The position numbers were made by a program, and so were the translations under genes. Source: Diplonema papillatum (taxonomy: Eukaryota > Euglenozoa > Diplonemea > Diplonemida > Diplonemidae). Taken from it: 64,000 nucleotides of DNA. The notes below the pieces were generated by a model, which ran no database searches, was not told the DNA's origin, and saw nothing but the letters and a program-made list of their open reading frames with translations. Location of the stretch: positions 124,001 to 188,000 of the forward strand of contig JAPJBO010000115.1 of the NCBI GenBank assembly GCA_030068145.1, read 5' to 3'. Of the stretch, positions 21,900 to 30,218 are shown piece after piece (position 1 is the first letter of the stretch; each line of letters opens with the position of its first letter).

Positions 21900-24226
21900 A
21901 TGGGCTGCGACCAGTCCAAACCCCAGCCGCCGGCCAAAGCCCCGCAGCCCGTAGCGCCGCCTGCGCGGCCCAACCTACCACCGCAGCGACTCAACCAACA
22001 ACCGCAGCGACCGCAAGGTATGCTTTGTGAACAACCGCCTGCTTTGTAGATGACACTCGAGAACGCCGGCTGCAAAATCTCAAGAAGAGTGGAACTCATC
22101 TGCAACGACAGAGTCTCACGGATTTTCCGAGGGAATCTGCGAGGCTTGACGAATCTACAGGGTGTCTGTTCTACGGGGGAAACATTTTGTTTTCCCTCCC
22201 ACCCGCCCGGTGGCAGGAATGGCGCGACGCCGGGGTGAATTTGTCCGTTTTCCTAGCCGTCCACGAGTACTTCGTGAGCCGGGGCCGAGATCCCTTCCAC
22301 CTTGCCTCCGTGACCCCGCAGCGTATCCTTGGGGTATCACCCCATCGTAAGTTGTTATTCGGATTTCTTCATTCCCTTCCTCTCATTGAACGAAAACCGC
22401 TGCTGCAATGCACAGCAGCAATGCCTGACTGCAATGTCCTACTGCAATGCCCAACACTGAGCATAGCCGATAGGGATTCTCCCACACGATACCAAGTAGA
22501 CAGACCGTCACCTCCCACGGCACCATGCTGAGGAGGATCTACCGTACGATAGAATGTGCCTGTTGACCACGTCAATGGGCCAACCAGGCGGGATCAGTAG
22601 TTATACCTCACCCTCTGTAGGACCTGCTCCGGACTTGGCACCCGGAGGGGCGTCGCGAAAGTTCTGCGTGCCGTCGTCGAAGCACCATCTCATTATCGGC
22701 AAGGAGGGGGAGACGGTGAAGAGGCTCTCCGCTGCGCACAACATCCAGATCGTGGTGTCGCCGCCGGACCGACCGTCGAATGTGGTCGTGATCGAGGGTG
22801 CGCCCGCCGCGATAGACGCGACGGTGAAGGAGCTGGAGGACATCCTGCACTTCGACTTCCCCGAAGGCAGCCTGTCCGTGTACAGCCTCGAAATCCCCGG
22901 GCACAAAGTCGGGGTGGTCATCGGAAAGGGCGGGATGACCCTTCGGGACATCGAGCGGACGTGCCGGTGCACGGTGACGATCCCGCCGCGTGACAAGCCG
23001 GGGCCCATCACGCTGGAGGGGACCGCAAAGGCGTGCGAGGCGGGGCTGCAGAAGATCAAAGCGACCATCGGCGAGGAGCACGTGCAGCGTGTCGTCAAGG
23101 GCGTCGACGACACCGCGGCGGCGGCCCCGCCGTCCGCCGGAAACCTGCCCCGGATCAACCTCGGCAAGCGGGTGTCTCGTGTGCTCTTCTTCCCGGAGAA
23201 GCTGGAGCCGGAGGGCGCGTACACCATGCAGGTGTTCCTGCAGTACCTCGGCTCCGCCGAGCAGACGCTCGACATCTGCGTGTTCACGATGACGAACGAC
23301 GAGATCGCCAACTGCATCCTCAACTCGCACCGCCGGGGGGTGAAGGTCCGCATCCTGACCGACAACGACCAAGCCCGCTCCCTCGGCTCCGACATCGAAA
23401 AGTTCGTCCGGGCCGGCATCCCGTGCACGGTCGACGACAAGCCAGAGCACATGCACCACAAGTATGCTTGGCGCGGTGTTCTCCGCGAAGTCTTTTCTTT
23501 GTGTTTCCAACGCAAAGCATTGTTGGCACTAGCTATATTCTGTGCCATACTTTCGAGCATCGATTGGATTTGATCAATTAGATTTGATTCGATTCGGAAC
23601 AACGGTTGCCCATGAAAAAAGAAGTAGAAACACTTAGGGCGATGCAACTGAAAAATTCTCGATGACCTTCGCAGCGCGCAACGCCGCCGTAATGAAAAGT
23701 GCATGCGAGCGGGTCCGCTACCAAGAGCCCAGCGGAAAGGCAGCGGTGTGGGCATCCTGGCTAGCATGCGTCAAAGTCTAGCCCGATACAGTAAAGCTTC
23801 CTTTCCTGGCCCCGCCCACCGACCACATGCACCAACCTGAACCTCACACAACAAACACAAGGTCGAAATAACCCAATCTGTACGTCCCACGGGATCGCCG
23901 GAAACATAAGAATGAAGCCAAAGAAAGAATGCCAGGTTCCCGGTACTTCTATGCGGGCGCAAGCTTTCGTCGGCCAGCGCCGCGACGGCGGAAAAGAGAA
24001 CATCTCCAAAGTTAGCAATTTCCCTCGACGTCTCTTGCTTGACTATACCCATTTCCCTCACAGATTCGCTGTGTTAGACAACCGAGTGTTGATCAATGGT
24101 TCGTTCAATTGGACGGCGCAAGCGCAGTCAGGAAACGATGAGAACGTCATGATCACGAGCGAACCAGCTTTCATCCAAGCCTACAACGCAGAGTTCGAGA
24201 ACCTGTGGCGAAAGTACCACCACTGA
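21900..24226 (+). CDS. KH-KH-PLD fusion, Zucchini/PLD6-like
   Basis: Four exons: 21900-22017 (out at phase 1), 22050-22346 (in and out at phase 1), 22621-23461 or from 22588 (in at phase 1, out at phase 2) and 24064-24226. They give 472 or 483 residues. The start MGCDQSKP is a typical N-myristoylation site with a neighbouring Cys for palmitoylation, so the protein is likely membrane-tethered. A Pro/Gln-rich linker and an unrecognised region (RWQEWRDAGVNLSVFLAVHE) follow. Then come KH domain 1 (loop GKEG) and KH domain 2 (loop GKGG). Last is a phospholipase-D-type domain (RVLFFPEKLE, ILTDNDQA) whose HxKx4D motif reads HHKFAVLD once the intron at 23462-24063 is removed; that intron splits the catalytic Lys codon. 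INGSFNWT and NDENVMI match the PLD6/Zucchini family. Known PLD6 proteins are nucleases or cardiolipin hydrolases on the mitochondrial surface. RNA cleavage is the natural guess here because of the KH domains. Confidence 0.88.
22030..22100 (+). repeat. Repeat B piece at the start of a KH-PLD exon
   Basis: CCTGCTTTGTAG and CTGCAAAATCTCAA align with the left half of repeat B (compare 25845 and 40381). The TAG of the repeat is the 3' splice site of the exon at 22050, and the following repeat bases code for about 15 residues. Identity is moderate, so this may be an old exonised copy. Confidence 0.5.
23715..23912 (+). repeat. Dispersed repeat I, copy 2
   Basis: Second copy of the repeat at 17345-17520, here inside the last intron of the KH-PLD gene, in the same orientation. 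Confidence 0.75.
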
Positions 24227-25837
24227 GGAGGGTGCCTGTTTTCCGACGCACAACAAAAGCGCCAGGACAATGCTAAATATCGACAGGGCAGTACGTGTCC
24301 CGCCCCCCGCGAGTGAATCGAAGAATAGCTGTCCACTCACAAGTCTCGGCTTGGTGTTTCGACTCAGAGACGGGGGGCACACAGGAATAGTGTGTCCAGT
24401 GGGAACGCTCGTTCCAACTGGTTGAATAGTAAGGGAGCGAGACTGTCATCGGGCAGATCCTTGTTCGTACTTCATACAAAGAAGCCTGTTTCATAAAACG
24501 AAGCACATACGCCGTCAGGCCATTCGAAGGTGTTTGGGTTGTTTGACGCGTATAGTCACGCCTGACTGTACACAGCCAGGCACTGTACACCCCATCTGCA
24601 TGTCAAATATCTTTCAGACCCGAGGGAGGGGCTGCCAGGGTGGCTCAGCTGAAGGAGTGCCCAAAGGAGGGCCGCCGCAGTGGCATCGTTACCCCAGCGT
24701 TGCGTACAAAAAAGAATGCGAGCACGAAAAAGTTGCCCAGGGGCATTGAAGCCCCCCGGAGTTTTCAAGCTTTTCACTCATCCACCCACGACCTGTAGTT
24801 GATAAGGAAATAACAAGTGGTTTCACATATTATGTTGATCACATGTTTGCATGCTGTATTTACGTATTTACATGTTGATCACCCGTCATGCCTTTTCAGA
24901 TGTTGTGTCGCATGTTATACACAAAGTGTAACACCCCGATGCCGCGCGACTGACAACCTAAGCATTTGTACGGGGGCACACGGTTGTCGTCTTTCCATCT
25001 GGATATGCCAGCCTGGAGCTCGCTGTTTATTTGCAAGCATGTCGCAGGTGCGCACGCTCTGAACCGTTGTGCTGCACGTGCATGTTCTCTTACACTGGAG
25101 CCGCTGAGAATTATGCGCCAGCAGCGGCATCTTTTTCTCAGGTCTCGAAGAGCCGGCAAACCGAAGAAAAGGAGGTCTAAACCTTCCCTCTCGAAGCGCG
25201 GTAGCTATGACCACTCTCTGAGGTGGGTGGGAAGATGCCCTGGGACTGCCAAGGCTTGACGAGGCCGCACCAGCTTTGACGTGACCTCTCTCTTTCTCTC
25301 TCTCTCTCTCTTCTCTCTCCCGAAAGAAGATCCTCGTTCTTCTTTTACGAATCTGGACGGAGACTTTAAAATACCGACCTTCTAATCCACAAATAACGCT
25401 AGAATCTGTTTCCCGGTTTTCTTGCTGGCGAGCTCGTGAACAGTAACCGGATACATGCGAAACATCAAACTCGAAAAGAGGTTTAAGTCCCGCAGAGTTG
25501 GAGATGCGTGGACCGCCGACTCATTTGCGAGGGGATGAACGTTACCGATGTTGAGCAGGGCCGAAACACGAAGTCCAAGCTCCCGTCACAAAAGTAAGAT
25601 GAGTACCGGTAGGGGTAACGTTGTAGCTACTATTCCAACACGTCAGCATTCCTCTTTTAGGTGATGGTCCATGTCAAGGAACTTGCTAGCTGAACAACTT
25701 CGATCCAATGCGTAGCCAGTCGATTCACTAGTTCAAAATATTTCCGTCGCGCTCCCGCTGAGCCGAAAATACCACTCTCTGTGTCTGCGAAGAACGTTTT
25801 CTTTACCTGCCGGCGGAAGTTGTTTTATTGTATAGGC

Positions 25838-26050
25838 ACCTGCTTTGTAGGAATACTTGAGGCTGCCAGCTGCAAAAGATCAAAGGAGGTAAATGTGCTG
25901 TAGCCCACACGAAGTACAGGTGAATCTGGTTTCAGTGGCGGGCGTAAGCGTTCAACAAAAAAGACCCACTTTGTAGTTGTATTATTTCTCCCCCTCTAGC
26001 CTCCTTCGAAGTAAGCACAAGGCAGCCCCTCGAGTATTTTAGGTATTTTT
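25838..26050 (+). repeat. Dispersed repeat B, reference copy
   Basis: About 210 bases. Other plus-strand copies: 38800-39000, 40378-40470 (partial) and 45180-45380. Minus-strand copies: 58965-59120 and 36002-36085. Partial pieces at 22030 and 62795. The shared order is CACCTGCTTTGTAGG, then CACACGAAG-ACAGG, then CCCCTCTAGC-TCC, then CCCTCGAGTAT. No ORF or clear Pol III box is seen; SINE or MITE origin is open. Confidence 0.85.
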
Positions 26051-26534
26051 GTAGTAGTAGTAGTAGTAGTAGTATGTGTCGTCTGCCGAAGCAGCCGGAG
26101 ACAGCAGGCGCAGGGGGCAGGTCTTGCTTTACAATTCTCTTCTTCATGGAGACCCGCCCCCGGCAATCCCGACTGTCCAATCACTGTCGAGAAAGATTTG
26201 TGCCCTATAGTGATGAGGTGGTTGACCAGGCCCCCACGAAGCCTTATACACAACACGGCTGCAACACGAGGATGCAACTGCAACCCTGCTTAGGTGTGCA
26301 CTCAGCCATCACGGGGCCTCAGATCTCGCCACTTGACCTGACACAGCTGCCACCCAGAAGGCCGCAGCAAATCTAAAAGGTCTGGTGCTCGCATCAAGCT
26401 TGCATGCTGCGGGGCAAAACTAAGAATTCCCCGCCCCCCAGTGTGCTCTAGTAGCACGGGTGGTCCTGGCTGTGACGAGCTACGAACAGCCGCCTGACAA
26501 ACCAGACTCACACCGCAGTCCTGTCTGCAGACAC

Positions 26535-26690
26535 TCAGGTTCCGCGCTGATGATGGTCCGGCGGATGTGTCCGCGGCTTAAAGGACCGAAACACGGCGCA
26601 GACGGGACCAGTGCGGTGTTGAGCACATACCCATTCAAGCACGTTCTCGCAATCCCCTCGTGCGGGGAGCGAGATAGTCCGATCCGCGCG
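26535..26690 (+). repeat. Dispersed repeat M, copy 1
   Basis: Aligns with 63845-64000, which runs off the window, around GGACCGAAACACGG and CACGTTCT-GCA. A short, diverged piece is at 49836-49905. Confidence 0.7.
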
Positions 26691-26839
26691 TTCGTTGCGG
26701 CCCGTGAAATCGCCATCAAATAACCATCAAACCAGGCGAAGGGCCGGGGCGGGCATCCTTTTAAAAAAAGAAAACTGTCGGCAACACAACCGGAGCAACG
26801 GTCGCGGCGACTACGCAGTCTGTGGGCCTGCGCTGCTGA

Positions 26840-27316
26840 ATGGGCAGCGACCGAGAAGACTACAATGAAGACACAATGCGCGTGTCGACAGCGTCAATCG
26901 GCAGCGCCGACAAGGAGCTGATTGCAGATGCGAGCACAAAATCGAACGACGCTCTCGGGTTGAATGGCCGATTGAACAACGATGCTCTCGAGCTCAGCCA
27001 GTCAAACGATGTTCTCGGGCACAGTGGCCAGTTGAACAATGCTCTCGAGCTTAGCCAAACGAAAATTGTTCTCGGACGCAGCCAGTCGAACGATGCTCTC
27101 GGGCTCAGCCAGTCAAACGATGTTCTCGAGCACAGTTGCCAGTCGAACAATGCTCTCGAGCTCAGCCAGACGAAAAATGTTCTCGGGCTCAGCCAGTCGA
27201 ACAACGCTCTCGGGTTCAGTGGCCATTCCAACAATGCTCTCGGGTTTAGCGCCCTCAGCGCATTGACAGCAAGGCATGCCGTTCTCCACTCCTTTTTTCT
27301 ACCCCCCCCCCCCTAA
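26840..27316 (+). CDS. Repeat ORF of SND-LGLSQ units, uncertain
   Basis: An ATG-started frame of 158 residues. The N-terminus MGSDREDYNEDTMR is acidic and non-repetitive. From about residue 36, tandem 11-13-residue units follow, such as QSNDALGLS, QSNDVLEHS and QTKNVLGLS, 33 or 39 bases each. All length changes are multiples of three, so the frame is kept, which favours coding. It has no recognisable domain, no neighbours in an operon-like setting and ends in poly-Pro from a C run. It could equally be a minisatellite that happens to be open. Confidence 0.35.
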   Translation: MGSDREDYNEDTMRVSTASIGSADKELIADASTKSNDALGLNGRLNNDALELSQSNDVLGHSGQLNNALELSQTKIVLGRSQSNDALGLSQSNDVLEHSCQSNNALELSQTKNVLGLSQSNNALGFSGHSNNALGFSALSALTARHAVLHSFFLPPPP

Positions 27317-27413
27317 AATCTATGACATCTTATAAATCTATAACATCCCATCAAAGTAACAGTGTTGACTCAGGCCGATACGGGCATACATGGTAACCCC
27401 TGCTCAACATTTT

Positions 27414-27440
27414 CACCTTAAAGAACTCAATGCTCAACAT
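27414..27440 (+). repeat. Left target-site duplication of LINE 4
   Basis: These 27 bases are identical to 29798-29824. They mark the insertion of the 5'-truncated LINE between them. Confidence 0.9.
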
Positions 27441-29797
27441 CGAAGCGAGCACCCGAGGCAGTTCTGGGAATCCTCGAGAAGGCGCATCTGACGGATCCGG
27501 CGACCCGGATGGCCTACAGCGTAACGGGGCAATTCTACACCGCATGCCAGAGACTCCCGCACCTCGTACCACAAGCAGCAAAGATACGGGAGATGTACGG
27601 GCCCCGCGTGGCGGCGGCGCTGGGACCCGTAGGAATCGCTGTGAAGTACCGACTGGGCAGGCGGCCCCCTCGACGATGTAAACGAAACGGTGAACCGTAC
27701 TTGCCATTGGGCAAGTCCCCAGCAGAGCGGAACCACGATATCCGCTCCGACCTGAAGACGCGGCTGCGGGCGAGACTCGTCGCGAGGCGCGGCAGTTATG
27801 CCGGCATCGCCGACGTCGACCTTGACGCCACCAACGCGCTGTGGAAATCGCGGGCCTGCCCACCCCAGACCGCGCGGCTCATCAGAGTGGCGATCGCCGG
27901 AGGCGTCAACACGGCGCAGCACACTTCGCGGATGCATCAGGGAGGTGACCCCGCATGTACGAGCTGCGGCAACGGGAGCGTCGAGGACGAGGCGCACATC
28001 TTCTGGCGGTGCGGTGCCTACACCCCGATCCGCGCGAAAGCAGAGTACGCGGCGATCGTAGCCGCGGAAAAGAGGGACTGGCCCAGGTGCCTCCTCGAGC
28101 ACGGAATTGCTACGACGCGCACGAGAGATCTGGTCGGGCCGGTTCAATCCCTCATGGCGGAGATCCTGGCAGAACGTGCGAGGCACGTCAACCAAGAATG
28201 GAAGGACCGCAAAGCGAGAACTCCGTGGGAGCTTTGCGGGCAGAATCCGGTGCGAAGGTACGATTTCCCGTATCAGCGGATCGCCCCGGCTTGGGCGTGG
28301 TTACGGTACTGGGACGAACGGACCTTCCTCGCCCTCGTGGACTGGCTCGCGGGACTTGAGTGGTCATCGACCGGCGACGTAGCATCGGTTGAGCTCGCTG
28401 TCGACTTCGAGTTGTATTCCGGCTTGGACGTACGGCTGCCCAAGAAGGAGGCGAAAACGCTTCGCGAGAAAGCGAACGGCATGCGATGCATGATCAGTGC
28501 CGTCATGAAGCTGGCGGCCCAGCAAGAGCTCGGCGGCTGCCTGCCCGGATCGATAAAGGCGGTGACCACGGCACTGTCCTTTATTGGACTGCCCAGCCTG
28601 CCGGGCCTGGAACCCAGACCCCGACACCGGATGCCCGCTACAGGAGGAATCGTCCAGGAACAGTTGAAGGGGAACGGAGCCTACGACAATGGGCCCGTGT
28701 ACAACGACGAACGACGCGCGAGGGCAGGCCGGTGGCCCGCCCCCCAGAGACCTGCCGCAAACCCGGACCCCGTCCATTTTCTGGGCGCGGTGGTCGACAA
28801 GAGGAACGCGACGAAGTGCGTCGCGCACTACAAGGGGAAGTGTGAGGTCTGCCGCCGCCTCGGAGACAAACAGGGGCCCACCGTGCAGGCGTGCTGTCGG
28901 CACCACCACGCCGCCGACGACGGGCTACCCATCGCGATCTGCGACCGACACCGAATGTCCAGGTGCGCGGTCTGCAACACGCCGAAGACGTGCTGTGCCG
29001 CAGGGCACCACGGGTGCCGCGAACACAACCGCGGCCCGTGCGAAGGGTGCCGCCAGCTGCCGACGCTCGCAGAGCGACGACCCGCCGCGTGCTGCGGCAA
29101 AGGGCACCACAGTGCCGACGAACCGAAGGCTACGAAGCCCGCCGCACCACCCAACACGAACACGCCGGCGCCCGCGGCCACGCCGCGCTCGCCTGCGGCT
29201 GAGCAACTGTCCGAGTCGCCCAGGAAGGGGCGGAAGCGTATCCTGCAGGAGACCCCGCGACCGACCACCCACCGGGGGCCGAAGCGCCCGGCCAAGAAGG
29301 CAGCGACGCGGCAACGCACGCGAACGGCGCGGTGCCTCACCAGCTCACCAACCTCCCCGCCTTCATCACCGTCATCATCACCGTCGCCCAAGACGTCATC
29401 AACGGGGAACATCATCCCCATACAAACAACCCTTCCGCGCACGCCAACCGGCGAGCCCAAAGACGCGCCTCCCAGAAGGAGGCGGAAGCGACCCCTGCAG
29501 GAGTCCTCGAAGCTCGCATCCCCGACAGGGAAGCCACGAAGATCGAAGCGATCGCGGCAGGCCGTGAACAACTCTACGCTCGATCACGAAATGGAATGCC
29601 TAACTTCTTCCCCATCGTCGACCCGGAAACAGCCAAACCGGGCCGGAAAGTCCGCACCGCGAAAGCGAGCGGGAATTGAACTTGACTTGGAAATGGCTAG
29701 TTTGACCACATCCTCATCATCGTTGACTCTCCCGACGGACGACGTCATAAAGTAACGCTAGCCCGTGAACAGTGCTCGCCTGCCTTGATGGCACTTG
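27441..29797 (+). mobile_element. LINE 4, 5'-truncated, with 27-bp target duplication
   Basis: Non-LTR element of a lineage different from copies 1-3, about 2.36 kb, with perfect 27-bp direct repeats at both ends. It starts downstream of the RT core; the frame is open from the left junction to the stop at 29755. A short 3' UTR follows, whose last 35 bases (GTGCTCGCCTGCCTT-ATGGC) also occur at 48711, a tiny second 3' end. Perfect target repeats and an intact frame indicate a recent insertion. Confidence 0.9.
27443..29755 (+). CDS. LINE 4 polyprotein fragment
   Basis: About 770 codons, no internal stop, first ATG at 27509. A C-x2-C-x9-H-x4-C knuckle lies at about 27957-28013 (CTSC, then H and C). 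Further on, ASVELAVDFELYSG matches SFIELAVEFEMHTG of LINE copy 3, so the two families are related. I see no RNase H core between them, unlike copies 2 and 3. From about 28815 come three Cys/His modules in a row: C-x2-H-x4-C-x2-C-x(4-13)-C-C-x(1-3)-H-H. The remaining 230 residues are basic, Ser/Pro-rich and contain repeated KR-rich patches (GRKRILQE, RRRKRPLQE) that look like nuclear localisation signals. Confidence 0.85.
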   Translation, partial: KRAPEAVLGILEKAHLTDPATRMAYSVTGQFYTACQRLPHLVPQAAKIREMYGPRVAAALGPVGIAVKYRLGRRPPRRCKRNGEPYLPLGKSPAERNHDIRSDLKTRLRARLVARRGSYAGIADVDLDATNALWKSRACPPQTARLIRVAIAGGVNTAQHTSRMHQGGDPACTSCGNGSVEDEAHIFWRCGAYTPIRAKAEYAAIVAAEKRDWPRCLLEHGIATTRTRDLVGPVQSLMAEILAERARHVNQEWKDRKARTPWELCGQNPVRRYDFPYQRIAPAWAWLRYWDERTFLALVDWLAGLEWSSTGDVASVELAVDFELYSGLDVRLPKKEAKTLREKANGMRCMISAVMKLAAQQELGGCLPGSIKAVTTALSFIGLPSLPGLEPRPRHRMPATGGIVQEQLKGNGAYDNGPVYNDERRARAGRWPAPQRPAANPDPVHFLGAVVDKRNATKCVAHYKGKCEVCRRLGDKQGPTVQACCRHHHAADDGLPIAICDRHRMSRCAVCNTPKTCCAAGHHGCREHNRGPCEGCRQLPTLAERRPAACCGKGHHSADEPKATKPAAPPNTNTPAPAATPRSPAAEQLSESPRKGRKRILQETPRPTTHRGPKRPAKKAATRQRTRTARCLTSSPTSPPSSPSSSPSPKTSSTGNIIPIQTTLPRTPTGEPKDAPPRRRRKRPLQESSKLASPTGKPRRSKRSRQAVNNSTLDHEMECLTSSPSSTRKQPNRAGKSAPRKRAGIELDLEMASLTTSSSSLTLPTDDVIK

Positions 29798-29913
29798 CAC
29801 CTTAAAGAACTCAATGCTCAACATGTATGCACGTGGGGGGCCCAGGGCCACATTCATTGCGAATGTGTTCATGGTGTCGGTCGCAGGTGTTTCCTTTTTT
29901 TTTTTTTTTTTTT

Positions 29914-29921
29914 GGCTAGCC
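29914..29921. repeat. hAT left flank, palindromic target
   Basis: GGCTAGCC, itself a palindrome, borders the left end. GCTAGCC also follows the right end at 33769-33775, so a 7-bp direct repeat (8 would be usual for hAT) can be read. Confidence 0.6.
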
Positions 29922-30218
29922 AGGGGTTTTTCTAGGATTTCAAATTTTCGAGCTGGAGTGGGGAAACTTTTCGACGCGTTTTCAGAGCCGAATTGCCAAG
30001 CAATCCACGCAAATTGCGCTTTGTGGTGCTGGCTGCGGGCTTTTCCCCCAAGGCAGCTTAGTTCGACGTTCTCCTGGTGCCTATTAGGCCGGTTAGTTCG
30101 TTGTCTTCACATGGGTTCAGTTGCCACAGCAGGAAGGGAGTGAACGAGGGTTGTGTCACAAAAAAACGGGTGCTGCATTTAGGAATGATAGTCGTGGAAC
30201 AACCTGGGACAGATCCCA

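Larger units (their letters stand above)
24227..26839. other. Gene-poor spacer
   Basis: No gene recognised. It holds a TC microsatellite (25288-25318), a 44-bp block (repeat K, 25360-25403) that recurs at 43989-44033, repeat B (25838-26050), a (TAG)n run (26052-26074) and repeat M (26535-26690). Confidence 0.5.

Noticed and set aside
22601-23767. 388-residue minus-strand ORF over the KH-PLD exon
   Set aside because: Antisense shadow; the plus strand has two KH domains and the HKD motif.
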